DNA from: CAVUXJ01 sp963814975
Lineage (GTDB): Bacteria; Acidobacteriota; Vicinamibacteria; Vicinamibacterales; CAVVIG01
Reading direction: 5' to 3'
DNA length: 64,000 nt
Assembly: GCA_963814975.1 (NCBI GenBank)
Contig: CAWFFB010000016.1
Span: 60,489 to 124,488, forward strand
Positions 39,114 to 49,589 of the stretch are shown here, piece after piece; position 1 is the first letter of the stretch; the number at the start of each line of letters is the position of its first letter. The notes under the pieces were generated by a model. The model ran no database searches. It was given only the letters and a program-made list of their open reading frames with translations, and was not told the origin of the DNA. The translations under genes and the position numbers were made by a program.

Positions 39114-39840
39114 CACGACGACGCTCTCCCAAATAGGCACTGATTACCTTTGGATCGCCCGCGATCTCGGCCGGCTTGCCTATCGCCAGCACGCGGCCCA
39201 GATCGAGCACGACCACGCGGTCGACCAGCGGCAGCACGATCTCCATGACGTGCTCGACCATCAGCACTGTGACACCGGTGTCCCGTATGCGGCGCACCAG
39301 ATCAACGCCCTTCCTCGCTTCCATAGGCGTGAGGCCAGTCATCACCTCGTCGAGCAACAGCAGCTTTGGGCCGGTAGCAAGCGCGCGGGCGACCTCGAGC
39401 CGCCGCTTCTCCGATGGCGTCAGTTGGTTGGCGCCGGCGTCAGCCCGATGGTCGAGGTTGGTGAAGGCGAGAACCTCGTGGGCGTTGCGGCGGGCATCGC
39501 GGCTGCTACGGGTGCGAACGAGGGCACCAACGATCACGTTGTCGATGACCGACATCGATTCGAAGCTGCGGACGACCTGGAACGTGCGCGCGATGCCCAA
39601 CGCACAACGCGCAGCCGCTGGCAGTGCCGTGACATCCGCGCCGTCGAAGACCACCGCCCCCTTGGACGACGGCAGCGAACCTGCGATCACGTTGAACAGC
39701 GTCGACTTGCCGGCACCGTTCGGCCCGATCAGGCCAACGATCTCGCCCTGCGCGACACTCATCGATACGTCGTCATTGGCGACGAGACCGCCGAACCAGC
39801 GTGACATGTGCCGCACTTCGAGCAAGGACGGGGTCGTCAT
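39100..39840 (-). CDS. livG: LivG-like ABC transporter ATPase
   Basis: A 246-residue ATPase. Walker A is GPNGAGKST, the LivG-specific Q-loop region is IARTFQVVRSFESM, the signature is LTPSEKRRLEVARAL (slightly divergent from LSGGQ) and Walker B is KLLLLDEVMTGL. The second ATPase of the importer, it forms the asymmetric dimer with LivF. Its start codon overlaps the livM stop by 4 bases. Confidence 0.92.
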   Translation of the reverse strand: MTTPSLLEVRHMSRWFGGLVANDDVSMSVAQGEIVGLIGPNGAGKSTLFNVIAGSLPSSKGAVVFDGADVTALPAAARCALGIARTFQVVRSFESMSVIDNVIVGALVRTRSSRDARRNAHEVLAFTNLDHRADAGANQLTPSEKRRLEVARALATGPKLLLLDEVMTGLTPMEARKGVDLVRRIRDTGVTVLMVEHVMEIVLPLVDRVVVLDLGRVLAIGKPAEIAGDPKVISAYLGERRRDASA

Positions 39841-40826
39841 CCTGTCAAGGCAGGCAATTTTCGTCTGGTGAACAGGCTGGCAAGGCCTTCGGGCCGCGCC
39901 AGCGAAATCATGATGATGAGTAGACCGTAGATAATGAGATCAATACCAGCCCCTGATCCGCCAAGGTAGGAGCGTACAAGCTCATTGAGCGGGATGAGTA
40001 TGACGGCACCCAACGCCGGTCCCCACAACGTGCCTATTCCTCCGAGGACGGCGGGAAGCGCCATCAGGAGGGAGAACTGAAAGGTCATCACGCTCTCGGG
40101 ATCGATGTAGCCAACAAATTGCGCATAGAAGCTGCCGGCAATGGAGGTGAAGAGCGCGGACACGGCAGCCGCGGCCATCTTGGAATGGAACACAACGACG
40201 CCGAGACTCTCGGCGGCCTCGGGATTGTCCTTCACTGCACGCCACCAATAGCCCCATTTGGAATCCTCGAAGATCCAGGTCACGTACCAAGTCGCGCTCG
40301 CAAGAGCGAGTGCGACATAGAAATACGGGATCTTGTCGCGTGGAAACTGGAAGAGGAGCCAGCTGTCGCGGCCAATCGGGAGCTGGATACCGAGTGCGGC
40401 GCCGACCCAGTCCCAATTGAGGAACAGGAGATAGCCGGTCTCGGCGATCACCACCGTCGCGATGGTGTAATAGTGCCCGCGCAGGCGGAAGCATGGATAG
40501 CCGAGCGCCAGCGCGATGGAAGCCGAAAGCGCGCCGCCAGCCACCATGCCGATCCAGGGGATGATCCCGAACTTCGTGAACAGGATCGTGGACACATAGG
40601 CGCCAAGACCAAAATACAAGGCGTGGCCGAGCGAGATCTGTCCGCAATAGCCGCTGAGGATATTCCAGCTTTGCGAGAGCGACGCGAACATCAGGGTGAG
40701 CACCAGAATGTTCTGCGTGTAGACATCGGTCACGAACAAGGGCAGCAGAGCGATGACGGCAGCGATCAGGGTTGCAACCGTGATTGACCCGCCTCTGCCT
40801 CGCGCGAACGAGGGCCTCCTCATCAC
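39837..40826 (-). CDS. livM: LivM-like ABC transporter permease
   Basis: A 329-residue permease with about nine hydrophobic segments from residue 15 to 315. Family motifs are SQSWNILSGYCGQISLGHALYFGLG (partly quoted), YYTIATVVIAE and the EAA-like cytoplasmic loop VKDNPEAAESLGV. It forms the membrane channel with LivH. Its start overlaps the livH stop by 4 bases. Confidence 0.92.
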   Translation of the reverse strand: MMRRPSFARGRGGSITVATLIAAVIALLPLFVTDVYTQNILVLTLMFASLSQSWNILSGYCGQISLGHALYFGLGAYVSTILFTKFGIIPWIGMVAGGALSASIALALGYPCFRLRGHYYTIATVVIAETGYLLFLNWDWVGAALGIQLPIGRDSWLLFQFPRDKIPYFYVALALASATWYVTWIFEDSKWGYWWRAVKDNPEAAESLGVVVFHSKMAAAAVSALFTSIAGSFYAQFVGYIDPESVMTFQFSLLMALPAVLGGIGTLWGPALGAVILIPLNELVRSYLGGSGAGIDLIIYGLLIIMISLARPEGLASLFTRRKLPALTG

Positions 40827-41702
40827 ATCGAACCGAACAGGCCTCGCGGACGCAAGAACACGACGGCCAGATAGACGGCGTAGATGCCGACCGACTTGAG
40901 TGAAGGGGGAACGAGCATCGCGGTGATCGCTTCAACGAGTCCGACGATGATGCCGGCAGCCAACGCGCCGAAGACGCTGCCGAAGCCACCGAGGGCCACG
41001 GTCACGTAGGCGATCAGTGCAAATGAGGCCCCGACATCGGGATAGATGTAGAAGAACGTCGCCATGACGGCACCCGCAAGACCGACGAGCGCCGAGCCGA
41101 GGCCCCAGCCAAACATGAAGACCCGGTTGGGATTGATCCCGACGAGCGCGACCGCTCCCGCGTCCTCGCGGGTCGCTTCCAGCGCTTTGCCGAAGTCGGT
41201 GCGCGTGATCAGCAGGAACAAGCCGACGAAGGCTGCCGCGGACACCAGCGCGCCGACGAGCTGCGGTGCGGGCAAATAGACGCCGCCGACCGAAAACGTG
41301 CGCCCGCTGGTCCACGCGTGCTGAATGCTGCGGTAGTCCGGGGTGAAAAGAAACTGGGCCAAGCCCGCGCATGAGGATGGCAAGGCCGAACGTCGAGAAG
41401 ATCTGCACCATTCCGACATTCGTCCTGGCGCGCATCGCAAAGCGGATGATCCCCACATAGACCAGCGCGCCGAAGACAAATAGAAGCGCTGCAACGAGAG
41501 GGGCCGAGAGGATCGGATCGATCGCGAGTGCCAGCGTGAACCCGAGCGTTGCATACATGGCCGCCATGAGGAACTCGCCATGGGCGAAGTTCACGACATC
41601 CATCAAACCGAAGATGAGAGAGAGACCCACGGCGATGAGCGCGTAGATCAACCCTGTCAGCAGGCCGCTCAACAGGCTCTGCAGGATCGTCTCTGCGGTC
41701 AT
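40823..41702 (-). pseudogene. livH: LivH-like ABC transporter permease, one frameshift
   Basis: The ATG at 41702 overlaps the livK stop. The first frame reads ETILQSLLSGLLTGLIYALI and FGLMDVVNFAHGEFLM (LivH signature) and ends at LMRGL. The rest continues in another frame from AQFLFTPDYRS through GINPNRVFMFGWGLG to the stop at 40823. The span of 880 bases is one more than a multiple of three: an extra base at about 41362 (CTT versus CT). The two parts are complete and colinear, so this is a candidate assembly error in an otherwise healthy operon. Confidence 0.85.
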
Positions 41703-42984
41703 CACGACTTCTGCCCCACCATTCCCGGCGTTGGTGGATTCATCGGCCAGATCGGCTCGGCAATGGCTGCCTGCGCGGGGAAGATCGTGACGAACTTGCC
41801 CTTGACGTATTGCAGGAGCACCGGATCGGCGTCGTTGTTCTGCCCGGTCTCGTCGAACTTCACCTGCTTCCACGGCATGATGGTGCGATCGCCTGGCAGG
41901 TTGGTGGCCGCCAGCGCCTCGCGGATCTTCTCGCCGTCGGTCGACTTCGCGCGATCGATGCCGTCAACGAGAATCAGGAGCGCCATGAATTCGCGCGAGG
42001 TATAGTCATTGAGGTCCTTGCCCGAGCGCGCCTTGAACATCTCGTTGACCTTGCCGACCGACGGGCGCCTGGCGGCGAGATCGAGCGAGAAGCTGGCGCG
42101 GCTGATCAGGCCTTCGACCTTGTCGCCGACGGCATCATAGAACGAGCTTTCGGAGAAGCCGCCAGCCTGCGCGACGATCGCCTTCGGCTTGTAGCCCAGC
42201 TCGGCCATCGTCTTGACCAGAAGGATGCTGTCCGTCGTGTAGCTCGAAGGCATCAGCACGTCGGCATCGGCCGCTTTCAACTGCTGCACTTCCGCCGTCA
42301 GCGAGGGCGAGTTCGCCCGGTATTTGATGTCGGCGGTGATCTTGTAGCCGCGCTCGCCCGCGAGCTTGATCTGGGCATTCGCGGAATCCGTGCCGAAGAT
42401 CGTATCTTCGTGGAACAAGGAAAGCGTCTCGATCTTCGTGCCCTTTTCTCTTCAAGTCATCGAAGAAGTCGAACATGACCTTGGAAAACATCTCGTCGTG
42501 CGCGGCGGCGCGGAAGAAGAACTTCAGGCCGCGGCGATGCAGGCTTGGCGAGGAATTGTCGGCCGCACAGGAATGGGATGGCATAGCGCTCGGCCGTCTG
42601 GCTGACGGTCGCCGCGACCGAGCTCTGGTAGGCGCCGATCAGCGCGGCGACGTTCTTCTGAGTGATCAGGCGCTCGGCCTCGGCGCGGCCCTTCTGCGGG
42701 TCGCCCTGGTGGTCGGCATACACCACCGTGACCTTGGCGCCACCCAAGCCGGCAAGGCCGGCGCTCTTCGCCAACGGCAAATCGAGGTCCATTGATGTGT
42801 TGATGACGTCGACGGCCGTCTCCAGCGCGTGCCGAGCGTCGACGCCCTCCGCCGCACTGGCTCCCGACAGCGGGTATAGCGCGCCGATCACAATTTCCTG
42901 CGACTGTTGGGCTCGCGCACAGGCTGACGCCGCCGCGAGGGATGCGGCGCCTCCGATCAGGACATCGCGGCGGCTGATCTTCAT
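41702..42984 (-). pseudogene. livK: LivK-like substrate-binding protein (copy 1), frameshifted
   Basis: ATG 42984 opens a Tat-type signal (KISRRDVLIGGAASLAAA, with SRRDVLI). The mature part starts EIVIGALYPLSG and carries the periplasmic-binding-protein type 1 fold. The frame breaks at about 42550 (after AIPFLC) and again near 42440, with the C-terminal 238 residues in another frame (TIFGTDSANAQIKLAGERGY to the stop). The family binds amino acids or amides outside the cell. The paralogue at 50988-52267 shows the uninterrupted order across these sites, supporting local indels here. The gene just upstream reads into it without a stop. Confidence 0.82.
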
Positions 42985-43788
42985 GACCATTCCTCTTTTC
43001 GTTCCTCGTGCAGCAGCCAGTTGCGCGTTCTGGAGGTCGGTCACCAGCATGCGGCCTGGAGCATGAGTAATGGCGAACGAGGGCTTCGCCGCCATAATCA
43101 CCGCCTGGGGCGTCACACCGCATGCCCAGAACACGGGGAACTCATCGGACCGCAGCTCGACGGAATCTCCGTAGTCGGGTTTCGCCAGGTCCTGGATCCC
43201 GATAAGGTCCGGTAGCCCGATATGGATTGGGGCGCCGTGCACGGCGGGGAACCGCGACGTGATCTGAATCGCCCGGATCGCGTGAGCCGGCGTGAACGGA
43301 CGCATCGAGACAACCATCGGACCCCAGAAGGGTCCGGCAGGCACGCAGGCGATGTCGGTCCGGTACATCGGCACTGTCACGCCCGAAGCCATGTGCCGCA
43401 TCGGCAGCCCGTCTTCGATCAGCGCCTGCTCGAAGGAGAATGAGCATCCGAGCACGAATGACACGAGATCGTCGCGCCACCACCGTCCCACGTCGGTCGT
43501 TTCCTCGACGAGATGTCCATCCTTCCAGACGCGGTAGCCCGGCACATCGGTGCGAATGTCCAGGTCGAGACCAAGTCCCGGAATTCTTGGATCACCGACT
43601 TCGGAAATGCCGATGACGGGGCATGGCTTTGGGTTCAGCTGGCAGAATTTGAGGAAGTCCTCCGCCAAGTCTTTGGGGAGAATGGTGAGATTACCCTGCA
43701 CGTAGCCGGGCGCCTCGCCAGCTGTTGAACAGTTCAAGGCGCTGCGCCTGCACGCCAAGCGGACTGCAAGGCCCGTCGAGAAGAGCAT
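42982..43788 (-). CDS. DUF1445 / putative hydro-lyase (YcsI-like), copy 1
   Basis: The domain runs from ATG 43788 for about 268 residues. The family motifs are PGYVQGNLTILPKDLAEDFL, FCQLNPKPCPVIG, GLDLDIRTDVPGYRVWKDG, FVLGCSFSFEQALIEDG and FWACGVTPQ. DUF1445 proteins (D-glutamate-cyclase-like/putative hydro-lyases) often accompany amide or lactam catabolism genes, and this may be what the transporter imports. No stop codon separates it from livK: the frame continues through the livK start until about 42457. The end given is the livK ATG. In the second copy a stop is present. Confidence 0.8.
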
Positions 43789-44173
43789 ATGAGATGTTCG
43801 CGCTGCATCCGGCCAGCCCTGGCTCGCCCAGGCTCTTTTAGCGTGCCCTCAGCCGGCAACTTGGGTTCCTTGGTCGCCTGGGTGAGAGTAACCCCTTAGT
43901 GCGGGCGCCGTCCGCAAACCTCGGGGGACTCCTCGTTCGCGCGATTGTCGGCAACTTGCGCGGTCCCCACGTGCACTTGTTCCCTTTACCGCGCCGTGTT
44001 CCTATTGCCTCACGTCAGTCGTGTTGGCCTCAACGGTCTGCCCCGGCCCATTCGGGCCCTTCGTTGTGACAGTCGGTGTCTTACCATCATTGGATACGAC
44101 TGACGTTTGCGTTGATGAGAAATAGGCAAGCGCTATGTAGGACAAAAAACCTAACACCAACGTCGGCCACTGT
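43789..44173. other. Intergenic stretch without recognisable gene
   Basis: No coding frame with a known motif is seen. Codon use and base composition become less GC-rich from here to about 46.2 kb, unlike the liv operon. Confidence 0.4.
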
Positions 44174-44350
44174 ATGTTCAATATTGAACACATTTTGGGT
44201 GAACTGGCTCGCACGCATAGAGCGGGAGTGGAGGCGGCAAACGGACTTGACGCCCTTGTCCGGTTCCCCCCTGATGCCGACGCAGACGCCGTGGAGATAC
44301 GCGACGACATGAACCCATTCGCGTTTCCGCACCGAATGTGGGTTGGGTAG
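44174..44350 (+). CDS. Short repeated ORF (unit A, complete)
   Basis: A 58-residue frame that opens with MFNIEHILGELART and ends FAFPHRMWVG. The middle is acidic (VRFPPDADADAVEIRDD). It has no recognised family. The C-terminal two thirds recur at 53693-53840 (one base extra), with protein-level conservation although the third positions differ, and the N-terminal 28 residues recur inverted at 53924-54010. Conservation of the reading frame between copies argues that it was once translated. It may be part of a mobile or repetitive element. Confidence 0.4.
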   Translation: MFNIEHILGELARTHRAGVEAANGLDALVRFPPDADADAVEIRDDMNPFAFPHRMWVG

Positions 44351-44658
44351 AAGAATGGGGTCAGCTGTGCCGCTGAACAATGAGCATTTTCGTCGGCGAT
44401 AACCCGTCACGGCGGACAGACGCTCTGCCATTTATCACGGCACACCCTCCTGGCCGATTGGCCCGATGGTGCCGCAACACTCGCCCTCAGATTGAACCGA
44501 AATACTGGGAACCCCCTCAGTTCAGCCAAGGCCGCTCGCGTTCGATCCGGACAGTAAGTCGCGCGTCAGCTGCGTGACACGCTCCTGTGATCGGCGCCGG
44601 TGCCATGGCACGAATTTTCCCCGGCCCGACTGACCGAACTATCAACAATTCCCCTGCT

Positions 44659-45948
44659 TCACAGCGCGCCGCCCGAAGAAACCGAGGATTTCGCAGTACG
44701 GGACGGCTCCCGGCCACCAGGCGCCATGGAGCTAGGTAGGATCCGCAAGTTGGAAGGTGCAGAGACTGATGTGCTGCTATTCACGCCGATGTCTGTGCCG
44801 TTTGAGGCTGCCCCCTTGCCCGGGCTACCGGACCTCAACGCGAACCATGATCGCGCCTCCGTTGCTGATCTCGGAATGCGGAAGCCCCACTGGTTCGCCG
44901 CAAAATCCCCATACTGCGGCGCGTCTGTGAATAACGGCTGCTGACGGGGCTTCGAGTTTTTATCTTGGCCGGTCAGCCTGACCCATTCCTCGTAGGGGAC
45001 TTTCAGGTTGCGATCCAGCAGATTATATTCTTCCGTGGTCTTCTCGTAGTTGTACATCAGGTTGTAATCGCTCGACACAAGCGGCATGGAAGCATTACCC
45101 ACCGTCATCCATCCGTCTCGCTTGTTGATGACGATGTTGTCGCGAAGGATTACGGCCTGTTTGACGTTGTAGAAATTAAAGCCGGTAAAACCGTAGCACG
45201 GCTTGTTCGCAGGGATGTAGTAGGTATTCTTGACGAGGGTCGCTCGCAACGCTCCGTCCCAGTTGACGCCTGCCTGGAACATGTCCTGGCCATCGACCAT
45301 CAGATTGTTGGTGAGCGTGATACTGCCAGCACCTTGGAGCGCAAAGAGGTGATTCGGGTGCACCCAGAAGACACTGTCGGTAATCTCAATGAGCTGGCTC
45401 GAAATGCTTAAGCCGTTGAAGTTGTTTCTGAACAGCGACTTCTGAATCTGATCGTGTTTTCCCCGGAGGGAACCCGCCCCGCGAAAACCATGGACCACGA
45501 TATTGGAGAACGTGATGTTCTCAGTATTGAGCGTGGTGATTCCGTTGGATTGCGTCGGAAACCCTTCCGCCTCGCCGCAGTGTGGCTTGCCCGTTATGTC
45601 ATAGCCGGTGTGAATGTCTGCAGGACCCGCGATCTCCGAATTCATCACGGTAATGTTCGTGGAGTCGCGGATGTCCAGCCCGCGGGACTTTGACGGCCAA
45701 TCGGCATCTAACCGGCCGTTCACGACAAACCCGTCGAGGATGATGTCGTGCATCCCGCTGATTAGGCCGCCACGGATAATGACCGTCCCGGCGTCGACTG
45801 GACGATAGCGGATAGGACTGGCTACGGTCCCTGACCTGGTAAGTATTTGCTTTAGTGTATGCGTTCCGGCTGGAACCTCGATCACGGTCTCCGTCTGCAA
45901 GGCAGTAACGGTGAGGACCGGAACGCACAAGTATTGAAAACAATGCAC
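44659..45948 (-). CDS. Right-handed beta-helix protein
   Basis: A 429-residue protein with parallel beta-helix repeats: VIIRGGLISGMHDIILDGFVV, LDIRDSTNITVMNSEIAG, NITFSNIVVHGF and QLIEITDSVFWVHPNHLFAL (each partly quoted). These are typical of pectate-lyase-like and other polysaccharide-binding or cleaving proteins. No catalytic set can be named. The N-terminus lacks a clean signal peptide in this frame. In another frame an ATG at 45976 gives MRAVPTLFTSALFSIL, a good signal, and one indel near 45925 would join the two. The gene is less GC-rich than its surroundings, consistent with transfer. Confidence 0.65.
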   Translation of the reverse strand: MHCFQYLCVPVLTVTALQTETVIEVPAGTHTLKQILTRSGTVASPIRYRPVDAGTVIIRGGLISGMHDIILDGFVVNGRLDADWPSKSRGLDIRDSTNITVMNSEIAGPADIHTGYDITGKPHCGEAEGFPTQSNGITTLNTENITFSNIVVHGFRGAGSLRGKHDQIQKSLFRNNFNGLSISSQLIEITDSVFWVHPNHLFALQGAGSITLTNNLMVDGQDMFQAGVNWDGALRATLVKNTYYIPANKPCYGFTGFNFYNVKQAVILRDNIVINKRDGWMTVGNASMPLVSSDYNLMYNYEKTTEEYNLLDRNLKVPYEEWVRLTGQDKNSKPRQQPLFTDAPQYGDFAANQWGFRIPRSATEARSWFALRSGSPGKGAASNGTDIGVNSSTSVSAPSNLRILPSSMAPGGREPSRTAKSSVSSGGAL

Positions 45949-45976
45949 TGGTAAAAAGCGTGGGAACAGCTCTCAT

Positions 45977-46278
45977 GACACCCTTTTGGTGAATCTGAAA
46001 CAATTCCAGTAGTAAAAAAGAGGCATCGCCGATCGGCATTTCCGCCTCATGGGTAGTGATCTGCCGAAAGGCTCATCTCAGCCGCTGGGGTTCAGCAGAT
46101 CGCGTTTCGTCCGGCACCTTCATCAATCAGTAGGCGCGGGCACGGCGGCGGCTATCACACTGAGCGGACGGTGCCCAGCGCGGCGAGGGGGGAAAGATGA
46201 GCTTAGCACGTTTGTTAGTTACTTCAGCCATTCTGTCAGCACATGAGTTCGGCCGTATGTTTGAGTTGGACCACGAAC
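45977..46278. other. Intergenic stretch without recognisable gene
   Basis: Nothing recognisable. It separates two minus-strand genes and remains comparatively AT-rich. Confidence 0.4.
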
Positions 46279-46650
46279 TCATTTGTTCGTGAGCTGGGCG
46301 TAGGTGTGCCACGAGGGAGACTTCACCCAGTCCGCATCGCTCGGCCCCGTACTTCCAACGGTGATTGCCGGTCCCGCAGCGGCAGTCTGCACGGCGTGCT
46401 CCCGCACCGTCCGCCAGGCTGCGTCGCTCTTTGGGGCCTTCCCTTCCTGCTCGATATCCCACAGTTGTGCCCGGCGTGATCGACGAGCGCGACCATCACC
46501 TCATTGATGTTGACTTCCGCCTTCGCCGTCGCGGGTTCCGCGAGCTCGACGGCGGTTGGCGGCGGCGCCGCAGCCTGCGGTGCAGGACCGCAAGCCGACA
46601 GGAACAGGGCCCCCGCGGAGTATGCCGAATCTGCACACGGTAGTCGTCAT
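46279..46650 (-). pseudogene. Lipoprotein/cytochrome-like protein remnant with two frameshifts
   Basis: Reading from ATG 46650 (MTTTVCRFGILRGG), one shift yields ALFLSACGPAPQAAAPPPTA, a lipobox with a Pro/Ala-rich linker, then VNINEVMVALVDHAGH. A second shift gives LWDIEQEGKAPKSDAAWRTV and ends with WVKSPSWHTYAQLTNK at a stop (46279). The helix-rich stretch looks like the small cytochrome c'-like lipoproteins, but no CxxCH is present. Joined, the protein would have about 123 residues. Function is unknown. Confidence 0.5.
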
Positions 46651-47219
46651 TCTGGTCTCCCTTGCTGACTGTGCGCCTCATCCTGGGGTTAGGTGAACTC
46701 TGCGCCGCGGCGGAGGTTTCGTAGCGGTCTACGGCAGGGAGATGTTTGACCCTTCGTAATGCACCATTGTATGGAGGACGTCAGCAACGGGATGTCCACA
46801 ACCGCACACCGTGTTCCAGGGCCGATCCCGGTGGGTTTCAAGGTGATGAGGCTCCGGGACGCGTCAGTAGCTCAATGCGCGCACGTCCCAACCGAAAGCG
46901 AAGCCGAGTGCCTCTGAAACAGTCGTTTCTGCTAGTCCGGTGGGTGTCTATTAAATCGATTGGTTGGTCTACTGGAGCGGCAAGAGTCTTGACGCGTCTC
47001 GTTCCAACGAAGCGGCGGATGAATCGCTGTCGCGATCTTCGCCTACAGGATCATATTGAACATGGACGGGTTGTGAAGAAATGAGCATGAAACGTGATCG
47101 GCGGCACGAACGCACTGCTTCTAACCACGGCCGCCGCCACCCGGTGCGAGACTGACACATCAATCAACCTGCATCCGAGCGGCTTCGTTGACGAGAAGCA
47201 CGTGCGACATTCAGCCCGT
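46651..47219. other. Intergenic stretch of ~570 bases without recognisable gene
   Basis: Only short frames with no motif or start signal are present on either strand. No RNA gene or repeat was noticed. Confidence 0.4.
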
Positions 47220-48156
47220 CTAGCTACCGGCGGGTGGCGATGCCGCCGGCCAGCGTCCCGGCCGGAGGGCTTCGACATAGTTGCCTCTCCCGAATTGTTC
47301 CGGCCTTTTGCACCGCCCGATGTTCATGCAACCGCGCATTTCGGCCAGCGACCCGAAGTCGTGCGCATCGGCCCAACGTTCGAACTCGCGGCGGATAAGC
47401 GTCAGACGCGGTGGACCGTGCGTGATGAGTGCGGAAACGAGCTGCACGCCGTCGGCGCCGGCCATCACCGCCTTGACAGCATCGAGCGGCTCGTGGACGC
47501 CGCCGGTGACCGCGAGGGAGGCTTTCACCGTGCTCGAAAGAATCGCCAGCCACCGCAAGCGGAGCGGGAGTTCGGAGGAATCGGACAATGCAAGCCGCAA
47601 CACCGGCTCGCGCAGATCCGGATCAATGTCCGGCTCGTAGAAGCGGTTGAACAGCACCAGGCCGTCAGCCCCGAGACCATCGAGCTGCGCGGCGAGGTGT
47701 GGGAGCGACGAGAAGTGCGACGACAGTTTAACCGCGAGCGGAATCGTGATGGACTCCTTCAAGACAGCAACGATATCGATCACCTTGCGTTCGACGGCCA
47801 CGGCGGCCTCTGTCGGATCGGTCGCTACGTGATAGAAATTCAGCTCCAATGCGTCCGCGCCCGCCTCCTGGATCAAGCGTGCGTAATGAAGCCAGCCCTC
47901 AGGCGCCGTGCCGTTGAGCGAGCCGATCACCGGCACCCGCACACGCTGTTTGACACGGTGTAGATGCTTTAAATACCGATCCGGCGCGAGATGGCTGCGC
48001 GACAATGTCCTCTTCGAAAAGGGACGGCAAGACAATCGCGGCGGCGCCAGCATCCTCGAGTCGCAGCAGCATGTCCAGGTCGTCGGCCAAGGGCGACGCA
48101 CCCGACATGAACGGGTTCGCAAGGGCGAGTCCGAGATATCGAGTTGTCAGATCCAT
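47220..48156 (-). pseudogene. Dihydroorotate-dehydrogenase-like flavoprotein, one frameshift
   Basis: ATG 48156 starts MDLTTRYLGLALANPFMSGA, followed by ASPLADDLDMLLRLEDAGAA and LPSLFEEDIV, the DHOD-like N-terminus. After a break near 47995 the other frame continues with RVRVPVIGSLNGTAPEGW, ADALELNFYHVATD, IPLAVKLSSHFSSL and SLAVTGGVHEPLDAVKAVMAG, the FMN-binding part. The joined length of about 312 residues fits the dihydroorotate dehydrogenase-like family of unknown substrate. All FMN phosphate motifs can be seen. No pyrimidine genes are near. Confidence 0.72.
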
Positions 48157-48336
48157 AAGCTCTGGTCTCGTGAGCAAATCTTCACCGGTGTGCCTATTGT
48201 TGACGCTGCTATTTCGCCGCTCCCGGCAGCCGCGCTCGCCTTCAAGTTGCTGAGAAGCCCCGCGAACGACATCTTCTGGCGGGCGAAAGCCGTCCTCCAA
48301 AGAAGCTCGTCCTGCACCTTCCCACCAGCCCGCGGT

Positions 48337-48675
48337 CTACGGCGTCTCCGCAGGCGGCGGTACAACATGTAAACGAAACGGCCATGCAACCAGGCCTCGC
48401 CCGCGGCGTCGTCATGCTTTGGGCTGATTGCCTCGTCGTGCACATGCGCATTAGTGTCCGCCGAGACGGGCAACTTCTTCGACCAGGCGGCTCTTCGTGC
48501 TGGTCATGAGCTCCCGGTAGCACTGGTCCCACAGCTCGTCGCGGTGCGCAAGCGTCCCGGGGACCCGACTACTGCTTGCCTCAACGGTGTGTTCGGCCAC
48601 AAGTTCCGCGTCGAGTGGCGGCTGATCGCGATGCCAGTAGACGATTGCCGCTTTGTTGTCGAGGCTGGCCGTCAT
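48337..48675 (-). pseudogene. Conserved hypothetical protein, two frameshifts
   Basis: It starts with ATG 48675 (MTASLDNKAAIVYWHRD). The segment RVPGTLAHRDELWDQCYREL is followed by RLVEEVARLGG. A shift near 48455 leads to YAHVHDEAISPKHDDAAGEAWLHGRF and FVYMLYRR (partly quoted), and a last shift near 48350 gives an ending PPAETP at 48337. About 113 residues. The pattern of His, Asp and Glu in AHVHDEAISPKHDD suggests metal binding. No named family. It lies upstream of the DHOD-like gene on the same strand and may once have formed a unit with it. Confidence 0.45.
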
Positions 48676-49088
48676 TGGGGACTCCCTAATTGAAGTTGAT
48701 CGAGCAGGTCCAAGTCGCCCATCACAGTTTGCGTGGCGGAGCGATAGGAGTCGGGATCATCACAGGACTGTAGCGATGGGGCGAGAAGACCATGCCGATA
48801 ACACCAAGCGCCATACAACCCGCGTCTGTTCGGCGGCCACGTCCACCAACATCGCCTGTCGCTTGGCCGGTCCCCGGACTCGAGTCCGCGAGAACGAAGT
48901 CGTCGACATTCATTTGTACGGCATCTGAGAAATCATGTGGTCGTGCATCATCGACATCTGACGATGCATGTCAACGTGATTCTGGACAAGTGCGGTCAAC
49001 AGTTCCTGTATGGCAGGGATTTTATCGTTGCCACTCGCTGATTTCATCCTCCGGGCCAGCGGCCCGGCGCGCCAATTTGCGCTGAGCA
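48676..49088. other. Stretch with a possible Met/His-rich mini-ORF
   Basis: On the minus strand a 45-residue frame (49047-48910) ends MHRQMSMMHDHMISQMPYK, rich in Met and His as in copper-binding peptides. Its ATG directly abuts GGAGG, too close for a normal ribosome-binding site. It could be the tail of a decayed gene. Nothing else is recognised. Confidence 0.3.
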
Positions 49089-49589
49089 TCACTCCACCCA
49101 GAGCGGAATCCCGAGCTTCACGCCCAGGCCCGGCAGTCGCATGAGCGTCGACGTGCCGTGCGCGACGAGCCCCCGTCGCCGGTTCGCACATCAGCTTCGG
49201 CGTAGACAACGTCTTGCCAGCCTTGATCAGCGTGCCCGTGGACCGAAGAGCTTCCACGCGCGCCGGCGACAGGTAGTTCAGCTTCAGGTCGACGGACGCG
49301 AGGCCGTCTCGTCGCTACCCATCGACAAGTAGCAGGCCCAAAAGGCGGCGCTGTCGAGCAGGGTAGCGATGTTGCCGCCGTGGACGACGCCGAACGGTTG
49401 CAGACGGAACTCCGCGGGCGTCATCTCGAAGGTCGCGCGGCCCCAGGCGAGGTCTGTGATGCGCATGCCCCTGTGGCGCACGAACGGAGCGCCGTCGATT
49501 TGTGCGAACAGGCGCTCTCGATACAGCGGACTGAGTATGCGCGCCGCTCCCGGCTCTTCGTCGCGCTCGGGTCGTTCGGGTGATGGCAT
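49089..49589 (-). pseudogene. PaaI-type hotdog thioesterase, at least two frameshifts
   Basis: The first frame (from 49589) has RHRGMRITDLAWGRATFEMT and FGVVHGGNIATLLDSAAFWA, the hotdog-fold HGG motif of PaaI thioesterases. A shift near 49290 leads to VEALRSTGTLIKAGKTLSTP, and another near 49180 leads to VAHGTSTLMRLPGLGVKLG and the stop at 49089. The joined length of 166 residues is normal. The family hydrolyses acyl-CoA thioesters. It begins with an open reading frame close to ggagacc, a plausible ribosome-binding site. Confidence 0.6.

Noticed and set aside
46746..47084. Possible 112-residue plus-strand frame
   Set aside because: No motif, no ribosome-binding site and basic, shadow-like composition.
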